Below are positions 28,375 to 37,469 of a stretch of 64,000 nt of DNA, one piece after another. A program made the position numbers and the translations under genes. The stretch comes from Desulfovermiculus halophilus DSM 18834 (GTDB lineage Bacteria; Desulfobacterota; Desulfovibrionia; Desulfovibrionales; Desulfothermaceae): positions 62,001 through 126,000 of the forward strand of contig NZ_JIAK01000006.1 of the NCBI RefSeq assembly GCF_000620765.1, given 5' to 3'. The notes beneath the pieces are model-generated. The model was given only the letters and a program-made list of their open reading frames with translations. It had not been told where the DNA came from and did not search any database. Numbering within the stretch: position 1 is the stretch's first letter; each line of letters opens with the position of its first letter.

Positions 28375-31300
28375 AAGACCCCCTCAAGTAGTGCGTCGAT
28401 TTCGCTTTCAATCTGGACGTCCTCGTACCAGTTGAGCTCAATGGCCTTGGCCGGGCATTCCGCGGCGCACACCCCGCAGCCCTGGCACAGGGCCTCGTCT
28501 ATCTCGCTGACCCCCTCCTCGTTGATTCTGGGGACCCCGAAGGGACAGGCCCGGACACAAATCAGGCAGGCTGCACACTTCTCCGCATCCACTTTGGCCG
28601 TGACTGCGGACAGGGTCAGATACTCCTGGGACAGGTAGGTTACTGCCCGGGAGGCGGCAGCCAGGGACTGGGCGATGGCCTCGGAGATGAGCATGGGGCT
28701 GTGGGCCGTGCCGCAGACAAAGACCCCCTCGGTCCCCATATCCACTGGGCGCAGCTTGACGTGGGCCTCCAGAAAGTGGCCTTCTGCGTTTCTGGCCAGC
28801 TTCATGATCTGGGCCAGCTCTTCGGTGTCTTCGGCCACCAGTCCGGAACTCAGGCCCACGATGTCCGCATCGATGAGCAGGGGGCGGTTCAGAATGGGAT
28901 CAACAACCTCCACCTGGAGGCCGTCCCCGGACTGGACCACCTGCGGCGGATTTTCCGGAGTGAAATGGATGAAGATGACCCCGAGCTCCCTGGCCTTGGT
29001 GTAGTACTCCTCCAGCAGGCCGTAGGTCCGGATGTCCCGGTAGAGGACAAAGACCCGGGCGTCCGGATTGTCCCGCTTGATGTGCAGAGCGTTTTTGATC
29101 GCACTCTGGCAGCAGATCCGCGAGCAGTTGGGGTTGTCCTGGTTGCGGGAGCCCACGCACTGGATCATGACCACCGAGGAGAGGTCCCCGGCCCCGTTCC
29201 GGTCCAACCGGTCGGCCAGCTCGATCTGGGTCATGACCCGGTCTTCATCCGGGTAGTGGTACTCAGTGGGCTGGTATTCCGTGCCTCCGGTGGCCAGAAT
29301 GGTCACCCCGTGCTCCAGCCTGCGCTCGTACATGGCCGGCCCGACAATGAGCTCGGTGCTGAAGTTGCCCTTGAATCCCTGGCTGTTCACAATAAGGGAT
29401 TCGGTGAGGACCTGGACCTTTTCATGGGCGTGCATTTTCTCCGCCAGGTCCTGGATCAGGGCCTGGACGTCCTGGCCTTCAATGGTTTTGGTCAGCCGCC
29501 GGGAGAGTCCCCCCAGCTCCTTCTCCTTTTCCACCAGATAGGTCTCAAACCCCTGGTCTCCCAGGCTGAGGGCCGCGGTCATTCCCGCCACGCCCCCGCC
29601 CACGACCAGGGCCCTGGGGGTGACCGGGATGCGTCTCTCGTGCAGAGGGGCAAGCTTGGCCGCCCGGGCCACGGCCATGTGCACCAGCTGCTTGGCCTTT
29701 TCCGTGGCCAGCTCCGGGTTGTCCGCGTGTACCCAGGAGTCCTGGTTGCGGATATTGGCCATCTCGAACAAATACTTGTTCAGCCCGCAGGCCTCCAAGG
29801 TCTCCATGAAGATGGTCTCGTGGGTCTTGGGGGTGCAGGAGGCAACCACGATGCGGTTCAGCCCGTTTTCCCGGATGGCTTCCTTCATCTGCTGCTGGGC
29901 GTCCTCGGAGCAGGTGAACAGGTTCTGGGAGGTGTAGGCCACACCAGCCAGGGTGCCGGCGTACTCCTCGACTTGGGGCACATTCACCACGCCGCCGATA
30001 TTGATCCCGCAGTTGCAGACAAAAACCCCGATCCGCGGCTCCTGGCCCTGGACATCGAGCTCGGCCGGAAGCTCCAGGCTCTTGGTCCGGGTATGCCGGG
30101 CCGGAGCGAGCATGCGGCCGGCGGCACAGGCCGCGGCGCTGGCGTCGGCCACCGAGCTGGGGATATCCTTGGGGGCCTGGAAGATGCCGCAGGCGTAGAT
30201 CCCGGGGACCGAGGTGTTCACCGGTTCAAATGGGGAGGAGTGCACGAACCGGGAGGCATTGAGCTCTACACCCATCCTCTCGGCCAGGGCCTGGGTCTGC
30301 GGCGAGGACTCAAAGCCCACGGAGAGGATGACCAGGTCAAAGGTCTCGTCCACGATTTCCCCGTTTTCGGTGACGTAGCGGACCGAGAGGTCGTCGCATC
30401 CGGGCAGGGGGTCAACCGTGTGCACCCTGGCCTTGATGAACCGGACTCCCTCCTTGTCCTTGGCCCGCAGGTAGTACTTCTCGAAGTCCTTGCCGAAAGT
30501 CCGGATGTCCATGTTGAATATGGCGCAGTCCAGCTCTCCGGACGCGTGTTCCTTGGCCACCACGGCCTCCTTGATGGCGTACATGCAGCACATGGAGGAG
30601 CAGTAGCCGTTGCCGCAGCGGTTCGTGTCCCGGGAGCCCACGCACTGCAGCCAGGCTATCCGGGTGGGTTCCTTGTGGTCCGAGGGGCGGACCAGATGCC
30701 CCATGGTCGGCCCGGAAGCGCTGAGGTAACGCTCGAACTCCAGACTGGTCAGGACGTTGGGGTGGCTGGTGTGGTGGTAGAACTCCTCCAGCTTGGCCGG
30801 ATCAAAGACCTGATTGCCCGGACAGAGGACGACCGAGCCCACTTCCAGCTCCAGATCCTGAGCCTTTTGCCCGTGGTCGATGGCCTCGGCCAGGCAGGCT
30901 TCCACGCATTGCTGGCATTCGCAGCAGTATCCGCAGTTCAGGCAGCGTTCGGCCTCGGCCTGACCGGCCTGCGCATCCAGGCCGAGCTCCACCTCATGAA
31001 AGGTGCAGGTCCGTTCCTCTGTCTCCAGCTCGGGCATATCCACCCGGGGAACCGGGGGCTGCCCTTCAGGGAGGGCGCACCAGTCCGGGACTTCTTTGGC
31101 CGGAAGGGCTTCCCGTCCCTGGGCCATGTCCCGGCCGTCCAGATAGCGGGAGATGGATTCGGCGGCCTCCCGTCCGGCGGCAACCGCTCCGATGGCCACC
31201 CAGGGACCGGTCTGCAGATCTCCGCCGGCAAAGACCCCAGCCCTGCCGGTGGCAAAGGTGACCGGATCGGTCTCGATGGTTCCCCAGCGGGTAAAGGACA

Positions 31301-32846
31301 GGTCCGGGATCTCGTTGATGGCTGACAGATCCGGCTGTTGGCCGATGGCCGGGATGATGTGATCGCAGTCCAGGTCGAACTCGCTGTCCGGGACCGGAAC
31401 CGGCCGCCGGCGGCCGGAAGAGTCCGGCTCCCCGAGTTCCATGCGGATGCAGCGCAATCCAGCCACCTGATTGTCTTGAACCAGGATTTCCTGAGGGGCG
31501 GCCAGGTAGACGAACTCGATCCCTTCACATTGGGCCCCCTCCACTTCTTCGGGCAGAGCCGGCATCTCGTCGCAGGAACGGCGATAGAGGACGGTCACCT
31601 TCTCAGCCCCCAGACGCTTGGCCGCCCGGGAGACGTCGACAGCTACATTGCCGCCGCCGACAACGACCACATGCCGGCCGATCTCCGCCGCGCCCTGGAG
31701 GTTGACCTCCCGCAGAAAGTCCACTCCCTGGCGGACGCCCTGGGCCTTTTCCCCCGGTATGCCCAGGTTCATTCCCTTGTGGGCGCCGAGGGCCAAATAG
31801 ACGGAGGCGTAGCCTTGGGAAAACAGTTCCTCCACGCTGATGTCCCGGCCCAGGGCGGTGTTGGTCCGGATCTTTACCCCCAGGTTGGTGATGACCTCGA
31901 TCTCCGCATCCAGGATCTCCCGGGGCAGGCGATGGGCGGGGATGCCCAGCCGGAGCATGCCCCCGGTCTGCGGGCTGGCTTCAAATACAGTGCTGGTGAT
32001 GCCTTTTCTGGCCAAATGGTAGGCGCAGGACAGCCCGGCCGGGCCGGACCCGATGATGGCCACCTTTTCCGGTCGTTCCGGAGCGCAGGGGATCTCCACA
32101 TCCCGGGGATCGAACTGATCAGCGGCCAGACGCTTCAGGGAGCGGATGGCCAGGGGTTCGTCCAGCTCCGCCCTGCGGCAGGCATCTTCACATCCGGCCG
32201 GACATATCCGGCCCAAGACTCCGGGCAAGGGCAGCTCCTGCATGATGATCTGCAGGGCCTCTTTATATTTGCCCTGTTTGACCATCTGGACGTAGCCCTG
32301 CACGTTGAGCCCTGCTGGACAGGCCAGGCGGCAGGGGGCTCGGTCTCCTTTTTCGATGGCGTAGGCTCCGGGGATGGCCTGGGCGTACAGCTTGTACGCC
32401 GCCTTGCGTTCAGAAAGCCCCAAATCATAGCTGTTGGGCAGGGATACGGGGCAGACCTTGGCGCATTCCCCGCAGCTTGTGCATTTGGCGGGATCAACAT
32501 ATCTGGGATGCTGATGGACCGTGACGGTAAATCTCCCAGGCTTGCCCTGAATTGCGGTGACCTCGGCATTGGTCACCAGCTCAATGTTCAAGTGCCGGCC
32601 GACCTCGACCAGTTTGGGAGAGATGATTCACATCGCGCAGTCGTTGGTGGGAAAGGTCTTGTCCAGCTGGGACATGATACCGCCGATGGCCGAGGCCCGT
32701 TCCACCAGATAGACTGCATAGCCGGAATTTGCCAAATCCAGGGCTGCCTGCATTCCGGCAATTCCTCCACCGGCCACCATAACCGCTCCGACCAGGTCGG
32801 TTTGGGCACTGGACGTTTCCGCAGGAGACGAATTGAAATGCAACAT
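28371..32846 (-). CDS. hdrA: Giant HdrA-type flavoprotein (HdrL-like) with inserted NfnB/GltD module, selenocysteine-containing (UGA at codon 73)
   Basis: About 1,491 residues with selenocysteine. Order: HdrA Rossmann motif MVAGGGIAGMQAALDLA (about 20-38); TNDCAM then in-frame UGA (32628-32630) at the family's conserved CxxC position; ferredoxin CTSCGECAKVCP (about 122-133); a glutamate-synthase-beta/NfnB-like insertion with IIGSGPAGLSCAY (about 264) and VVVVGGGNVAVDVSR (about 393); Cys-rich CGYCCECQQC (about 638); HdrA halves with two QCVGSR motifs; a second HdrA flavin fold (VVGGGVAGMTAALSL); and a C-terminal 2[4Fe-4S] ferredoxin. The NfnB part implies NAD(P)H exchange. I choose ATG 32846, 9 bases after GAGG; ATG 32855, which overlaps the metF stop (ATGA), is the alternative. 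Probably feeds MetFV via MvhD. Confidence 0.88.
32595..32612 (-). promoter_or_regulatory. Bacterial SECIS-like hairpin of hdrL
   Basis: Fifteen bases after the UGA: stem CUGGUC / GGCCGG (with two G-U pairs) closing the hexaloop GAGGUC, plus an outer CAA/UUG helix across a small internal loop. The AGGUC in the loop matches the loop of the E. coli fdhF SECIS that SelB binds. Confidence 0.7.
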
Positions 32847-32851
32847 GGAAT

Positions 32852-33721
32852 TCATCCTCGCATTGCTTCTATAATTTCAGGGAGTTTTCGTTCCCATCCC
32901 ATGGTGGTCAGGATCACGCCTCCGAAACCTGCGTTCTTGATCATGGCCGCTGTTTCTGCGGCGATCTTCACGCATTCCCGTTCCTTGTCCCCGGCCTTCT
33001 GGATTCGGCGCAGGACTGAGTCCGGAATGTGGATGTGCTGGATGTTGCGGGCGATATAGCGGGCCATGCCCAGGGACTTGAGGAGCAGGACCGAGGGTAT
33101 GAGCTTGAACCGATGGGCGGATGCCGCCTCCAGAAAGGGAGCGATGGATTCGAGCTCGAACAGAGCCGGGGTGATGAAATAGGTGACACCGGCGTCCAGC
33201 TTGGCCTGAAAGTCTTTGACCTCCTGGTCCAGCCCGTCCTTGTCCACTCCGGGATTGATGGTCGAACCGACCTTGAAGCTGGGGGCTCCTTTGAGCTCGA
33301 TCCCGGCCATGTCCCGGCCCTGCTGGAGCCTGGACACGGTCTGCAGAAGGTCCATGAGTTGGATGTCGTTGACCGGTTTGGTCTGGGGGTGGTCACCGAA
33401 GCGGGGGTCGTCGCCGGTTACGGTCATGATCCCCCGGACGCCGCAGGCATATGCGGCCAGCAGATCGGCCTGCAGGGCCAAGCGGTTCCGGTCCCGACAG
33501 TTGAGTTGCATGATGGCCGGCATCCCGATCCCCTGAAGGAGAACGGCACCGCCCAGGGAACTCATGCGCATGACCGCACTGTTCATCTCCGGAACCACGC
33601 ATCCATCCACCAGCCCCTTGATCCTGGTGACGTTGGTGACCATTTCGGACACGTCCACGCCCTTGGGGGGCTCAATTTCCGCCAGGAGAACGAATTCCCC
33701 GGCCTCGAGTTTGGATTTCAT
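32852..33721 (-). CDS. metF: Methylenetetrahydrofolate reductase (MetF), first operon copy
   Basis: A second MetF-type TIM-barrel protein, 289 residues: LLAEIEPPKGVDVSE (about 13-27), MQLNCRDRNRLALQADLL (about 81-98), MTVTGDDPRFGD and LDAGVTYFITPALFELE. It is clearly different from the copy at 26160-27089 and has no MetV directly beside it. Its stop overlaps the first ATG of hdrL by 4 bases. First gene after the promoter at 33896-33926. GAGGAGG lies 13 bases and AGGGG a few bases before the ATG. It may be an alternative catalytic subunit, or an Hdr-linked reductase for another C1 carrier. Family firm, exact role open. Confidence 0.88.
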   Translation of the reverse strand: MKSKLEAGEFVLLAEIEPPKGVDVSEMVTNVTRIKGLVDGCVVPEMNSAVMRMSSLGGAVLLQGIGMPAIMQLNCRDRNRLALQADLLAAYACGVRGIMTVTGDDPRFGDHPQTKPVNDIQLMDLLQTVSRLQQGRDMAGIELKGAPSFKVGSTINPGVDKDGLDQEVKDFQAKLDAGVTYFITPALFELESIAPFLEAASAHRFKLIPSVLLLKSLGMARYIARNIQHIHIPDSVLRRIQKAGDKERECVKIAAETAAMIKNAGFGGVILTTMGWERKLPEIIEAMRG

Positions 33722-33895
33722 ACCCCTGAATACACCTCCTCACCAAGCACGGTGCGTTGCGGTTTGCTGCGCCCTGCGCAGGAAGCGGGGCCTGTCTACG
33801 AGGTGGGAGCGAATCGATACGCTGGGGTTTTGGTTCTTCGGTTGACTGGGGTTCGACTCCGAAACGGTGTTTGGGGAAGATTCGTATTTTGTTGC

Positions 33896-33926
33896 ATTAT
33901 ATACCCTGAGACGAGGAAACAGTCAA
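33896..33926 (-). promoter_or_regulatory. Sigma-70 promoter of the metF-hdrL-mvhD-metV-metF operon
   Basis: Minus strand TTGACT, 17 bases, TATATA (continuing AT, so TATAAT at 19). Transcription would begin near 33889, giving an untranslated leader of about 165 bases before metF. The leader has no riboswitch that I recognise. Confidence 0.7.
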
Positions 33927-34085
33927 GGGATGGGAGCACAAAGTGTAGATTCTTTCTACGTAGGATTTTTCAGCAGTCGCAGACTCGCTTACGAATGATA
34001 CACAAAAGAATAGCATTACAGCGACAGTTTGGGGACGACAAACACCTGCAAAGAGCCAGGCGGGCGCCGGGCGAATACTTATGGC

Positions 34086-34180
34086 TCCCACGCTCTGCGA
34101 GGGAGCTTTCCTGACCGCTCCCGCGGTCTCTTTCTGGACGCCGGAACGCCCAAAAGAGTTCCCACGCAGAGCGTGGGAAC
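34086..34180. repeat. CCCACGC-type palindromic repeats
   Basis: GTTCCCACGC-AGA-GCGTGGGAAC (34158-34180), a perfect 10-bp-arm palindrome, and a decayed copy TCCCACGCTCTGCGAGGGA (34086-34104). This word is widespread in intergenic DNA of many bacteria. The interval 33722-34772 is otherwise gene-free and holds the operon promoter and the repeats listed next. Confidence 0.7.
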
Positions 34181-34190
34181 GATAAACACA

Positions 34191-34225
34191 GTTCAGGGGC
34201 CTTGTCCTGCGAGGTGCTGAAGGCC
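34191..34225 (+). repeat. Short inverted-repeat family Q, copy 1 (left arm)
   Basis: GTTCAGGGGCCTTGTCCTGC, then GAGGTGCTGAAGGCC. Its inverse at 34598-34624 brackets the palindromic element copy at 34254-34535. Related pair at 37225 and 37331. Confidence 0.6.
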
Positions 34226-34253
34226 TCCTGAACCCGGCTGATTGAGTATTTCT

Positions 34254-34535
34254 GGTTCTTCGACGTAGCATGTGGATTTTTGGAGTTTGCCATCTCTTCT
34301 GTGAGCCCACTTTCGGCCCGGTATTTTCTAACTCCCGCCAAAGGGGGATCCCTGCCCCCTCCAGGCACTCACATGATGGACATTGTTTTCAGATGGACTG
34401 AGCATATCATGCATGTGAGTGCCTGGTTTCCCCCTTTTGGCGGGACCAAGAAAATGTGCGGGCCTGCCGCTTACGGCACACAGAAGAGACGGCAAACTCT
34501 TATAGATGCAATTCCACTTTTTGTGTCGAAGAGCC
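34254..34535. repeat. 280-bp near-palindromic element, copy 1
   Basis: Starts GGTTCTTCGACGTAG and ends GTGTCGAAGAGCC. Paired segments include GAGTTTGCCATCTCTTCTGTG with its inverse near 34480-34500, CCCGCCAAAGGGGGA with TCCCCCTTTTGGCGGG, and CAGGCACTCACATG with CATGTGAGTGCCTG. Together they would fold into one long hairpin with a loop near 34375-34410. Full sister copies at 47800 and 58046. No transposase ORF is present. Confidence 0.85.
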
Positions 34536-34597
34536 GTATTTCTCGTATCAGTCCCAATATGGGATTCATCACCAGCTGTGAGCTCAATGGCTGTCAC

Positions 34598-34624
34598 CGC
34601 CTCGCTGGACAAGGCCCCCTGAAC
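34598..34624 (-). repeat. Short inverted-repeat family Q, copy 1 (right arm)
   Basis: GCCTCGCTGGACAAGGCCCC plus CTGAAC, the inverse of 34191-34225. Confidence 0.6.
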
Positions 34625-34772
34625 AAATACGGCTCTTCGACGTAGCCTGCAGGAGAGGCCTTGAATTTAATTTGCAGATGCCTTGCCACCAGCCATGTTT
34701 TTTATTAGGGTGAATTCGATTTGTACATTGCGCCATATAAATTTTTGGTATTTTTGAATATTTGGGGGAAAT

Positions 34773-35513
34773 ATGAAGTTGGCAATCGCTGGGAAGGGCG
34801 GGGTGGGCAAGACCTCGTTCGCCGTCTGGCTGGGCGATTATCTGGCCCGGCAGGGAGAAGACGTCTGGATGGTGGATGCCGACACCGCCCTGTCCCTTGG
34901 ACCGGCCCTGGGGCTTACCCCGGACCAGGTCCCCACCCCGCTGGTGCAGAACAAGGATCTGATTCAAGAGCGGGTAGGCAGCGGGGGATTTATCAATATG
35001 AACCCCAAGGTCGACGACTTGGCCTCCCGCTTGAGCACGACCGTGCGGGGCATGCACCTGCTGGTCATGGGGACCATCGCCGGAGCGGGCGGAGGCTGCG
35101 GATGTGCGGCGAATGCTCTGCTCAAGGCCATGCTCGTGCACCTGATCATCCAGAACACCCAGTGGCTGATCGTGGACTTGGAGGCCGGGGTGGAACACCT
35201 GGGCCGGGGAACCATCTCCAGCGTGGACGGGCTGATCGTGGTCAGCGAACCCAGCGTGCGCAGCTTGAACACCGCAGCTGAGATCAGCAGGCTGGCGGCG
35301 AGCCTGGGGCTGAAGAATCAGGCCCTGGTCCTGAATCGGGCGGCCGAGGGGTACACCCCCCCGGAAAATATGGCTCTTCCCCCGGTGGCGGCCAAGGTCC
35401 CGGCCCTGCCCTCCCTTGTGGAGCAGCAGCAGCATACGGCATCGGTCCTGGATCTGCCTGAACGCGACTTTTTGGATCAGACCTGCGCCGCGGTCCTGGA
35501 GCACTTTAAGTAA
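34773..35513 (+). CDS. cooC: CooC-type nickel-insertion ATPase 1
   Basis: Dimeric P-loop ATPase that helps load nickel into CODH (CooC) or acetyl-CoA synthase (AcsF). The 246 residues have the deviant Walker A GKGGVGKTSF (about 7-16), a metal-binding GCGCAAN motif (about 109-115) in the place of the CooC CxC, and LEAGVEHLGRG (about 132-142), the switch segment conserved in CooC. First gene of the rightward carbonyl-branch cluster; GGGGGA precedes its ATG. Two CooC paralogues in a row suggest one each for CODH and ACS, but which is which cannot be told here. Confidence 0.88.
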   Translation: MKLAIAGKGGVGKTSFAVWLGDYLARQGEDVWMVDADTALSLGPALGLTPDQVPTPLVQNKDLIQERVGSGGFINMNPKVDDLASRLSTTVRGMHLLVMGTIAGAGGGCGCAANALLKAMLVHLIIQNTQWLIVDLEAGVEHLGRGTISSVDGLIVVSEPSVRSLNTAAEISRLAASLGLKNQALVLNRAAEGYTPPENMALPPVAAKVPALPSLVEQQQHTASVLDLPERDFLDQTCAAVLEHFK

Positions 35514-35539
35514 CACCACAATCCCAACGAGGAGCATAT

Positions 35540-36289
35540 ATGTCCTTGTCCATAGCGTTTTCCGGAAAAGGAGGAACAGGCAAGACCACCCTGGCCGGAC
35601 TGCTTGTGCGGTATCTCATAAAACACGGCAAGGGTCCCATCCTGGCGGTTGACGCCGACTCCAACTACAATCTGAACGAGGTCCTCGGAGTGCAGGTGGA
35701 CGAAACCCTGGGAGGAGTCCGGGAACGGATGAAGAAAGGGGATGTGCCCAGCGGAATGACCAAGGACCGGTTCATGTCCATGCAGCTGGAGCAGGCCATA
35801 GTCGAGGCCGACGATTTCGATCTGGTGGTCATGGGCCAGCCTGAAGGCCAGGGCTGCTACTGCGCGGCCAATACCCTGCTCAGCGATTTCCTGAGCAAGC
35901 TGACCGCCAACTACCAAAGCATCGTCATGGACAACGAGGCCGGAATGGAGCATATCAGCCGGCTGACCACCAAGAACATCGATACCCTTCTGGTTGTATC
36001 CGATCCCTCCAGACGCGGGCTGCAAGCCGCCCAGCGGATCAAGGAGCTGGCCCAGTCCCTGAATATCGGAGTCAAAGACATTCACCTCATTTTGAACAAC
36101 GCCCGGGAAGAACCGTCCCAGGCCGTGCTGGACATCATCGAGCAGGCCGGCATGAAGCTGCTGGGCGTGGTCTACGCGGACCAGACCCTGGCCGAATACG
36201 ACATGACCGGCCGTCCAACGGCAGAGCTTCCGGAGGACAATCCCGTAGTCCAGAGCGCCTTCGCCATGTTTGATACAATTGTTCCCTAA
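35540..36289 (+). CDS. cooC: CooC-type nickel-insertion ATPase 2
   Basis: Second MinD/CooC-class ATPase, 249 residues, 26 bases after the first, with a GAGGAGC site. It has Walker A SGKGGTGKTTL (about 8-18), the CxC metal site GCYCAAN (about 109-115) and DNEAGMEHISR (about 133-143). Longer in the middle than paralogue 1 (RERMKKGDVPSGMTKD) and only moderately similar to it. Expected to mature CODH or ACS by nickel insertion in the cytoplasm. Confidence 0.9.
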   Translation: MSLSIAFSGKGGTGKTTLAGLLVRYLIKHGKGPILAVDADSNYNLNEVLGVQVDETLGGVRERMKKGDVPSGMTKDRFMSMQLEQAIVEADDFDLVVMGQPEGQGCYCAANTLLSDFLSKLTANYQSIVMDNEAGMEHISRLTTKNIDTLLVVSDPSRRGLQAAQRIKELAQSLNIGVKDIHLILNNAREEPSQAVLDIIEQAGMKLLGVVYADQTLAEYDMTGRPTAELPEDNPVVQSAFAMFDTIVP

Positions 36290-36342
36290 GAGACCGCGAC
36301 CAGACCTCGAGGCCTGAGCATTTGGCACACCATTATCCTGCC

Positions 36343-37191
36343 ATGACCGAGCTGAGATCGGCTCAGTCCCCTTCTTGTCCCCAAACTCTTTGGATTTACT
36401 CCTTTCAAGGGAGGTTTCCTCCTGCGGCAACCAGGCGCCTTGCTCACTTTTTGGGCACCTGGGTCGAGGACGACCTCTCCTTTCTCTTTTTCACTGCCCC
36501 CAGCGATGGCCAGGTCCGCAGCCTGGAAGGGCTTTTCCCCCAGGTCAGGCTCTTGGACAGCTATACCATGAGCTATGAGGACTGGGTCGGGGGACCGTTG
36601 GAGCCCTTCAGCGTCGGCTCTGTTCATATCTGTCCGGTATGGAGCACAGAGGATGCCCCGGATGATGAAGAGACTCTGTACCTGGATCCCGGGGTGGTTT
36701 TCGGAGGCGGGAGCCATCAGACCACGCTGGATTGTCTGAAGGCCTTGAATTTTCTGGCCCGCAGGGGTGAACGGGGACGGCTGCTCGATCTGGGCAGCGG
36801 AACCGGGGTCCTGTCTTTGGCTGCGGCCAGGCTGGGCTGGGAGCAGGTTGTGGCTGTGGATCTCAATCCCCTGGCCGCCTGGACCACCCAGGCCAATATC
36901 GCCCGGAACATGCTGACCGACCAGGTGCTGGCCGTTCAGGGCCGGGCGGAGGCAATTCTGCACATCCCGGCCCGGACCGTAGTGGCCAACATCCACTACG
37001 ATGTCATGGCTCGAATCCTGCATACAAAAGCCTTTAGGGCCGCCCGGAGCTTTGTCCTGTCCGGTCTGCTCCGGTCCCAGGCCATGACCGTGCTCCAGGA
37101 GCTGCGGGGGCTCGGGGCTGCAATAGACGGGGTGCTGGAAGACGGAACATGGTTTACCCTTGTGGGTCGGCATCAGGCCTGTCCGGATTGA
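36343..37191 (+). CDS. PrmA-like SAM-dependent methyltransferase embedded in the acs cluster
   Basis: A 282-residue class I methyltransferase. The C-terminal 150 residues carry the SAM site: VVFGGGSHQTTLDCLKAL (as in ribosomal L11 methylase PrmA, GTGxHxTT), LLDLGSGTGVLSLAAARLG (motif I), VAVDLNPLAAWTTQANI, and VVANIHYDV in place of PrmA's NPPY-like loop. The N-terminal 120 residues resemble no PrmA domain I can name. Start is ATG 36343; a TTG at 36322 with GAGG upstream is possible. Its place between cooC and the corrinoid activators suggests a target among ACS/corrinoid proteins, not the ribosome; this is inference. Confidence 0.75.
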   Translation: MTELRSAQSPSCPQTLWIYSFQGRFPPAATRRLAHFLGTWVEDDLSFLFFTAPSDGQVRSLEGLFPQVRLLDSYTMSYEDWVGGPLEPFSVGSVHICPVWSTEDAPDDEETLYLDPGVVFGGGSHQTTLDCLKALNFLARRGERGRLLDLGSGTGVLSLAAARLGWEQVVAVDLNPLAAWTTQANIARNMLTDQVLAVQGRAEAILHIPARTVVANIHYDVMARILHTKAFRAARSFVLSGLLRSQAMTVLQELRGLGAAIDGVLEDGTWFTLVGRHQACPD

Positions 37192-37224
37192 GCCGGGAGG
37201 GAGAACAGAGCGCCACTGGCATGT

Positions 37225-37366
37225 GTTCAGGGTGTCTTGCCCAGCAAGGCGCTGAAGGCCTGGTATTGGCTGTTTTACGGGGTTTCGGATCAGTTCCAAT
37301 CCGGGGGCTTTATCAATTGTAAGCTGAAGGGCTGGTCAACCCCTTGCTGGGCAAGGCCCCCTGAAC
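37225..37366. repeat. Short inverted-repeat family Q, pair 2
   Basis: Left arm 37225-37260 (GTTCAGGGTGTCTTGCCCAG, then CAAGGCGCTGAAGGCC) and inverted right arm 37331-37366 (ends GGGCAAGGCCCCCTGAAC) enclose about 70 bases. Sequence related to the arms at 34191 and 34598. Lies in the gap before the activator gene. Confidence 0.65.
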
Positions 37367-37469
37367 TTTGGGGGGCTGAATGTTTGCCGCCTCGGTGCGT
37401 TGGATGAGAGCCTGGGGCCAGGACCCAGGCTCGTTGTCACATTTTAACAACAGGTGTTTAGATCACGAT

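Noticed and set aside
28701-31325. Long plus-strand open frame (874 codons) opposite hdrL
   Set aside because: Antisense shadow of a clear HdrA-type gene.
32591-32855. hdrA read as a pseudogene or as two genes split by a nonsense codon
   Set aside because: Reading frame, family similarity and operon overlaps continue across the UGA, which sits at a conserved Cys and has a SECIS-like hairpin. Selenocysteine explains this better.
33836-33870. Possible tRNA T-arm (GGGGTTCGACTCC)
   Set aside because: Flanking bases pair for only two positions and no acceptor or anticodon arm fits around it.
34254-34535. Coding potential within the palindromic element
   Set aside because: Frames crossing it (for example 33970-34368) differ between copies and reflect the inverted repeat, with no start sites.
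36343-37191. Plain ribosomal L11 methyltransferase (prmA)
   Set aside because: SAM motifs are PrmA-like, but the N-terminal half and catalytic loop differ and the gene lies in the acs cluster.
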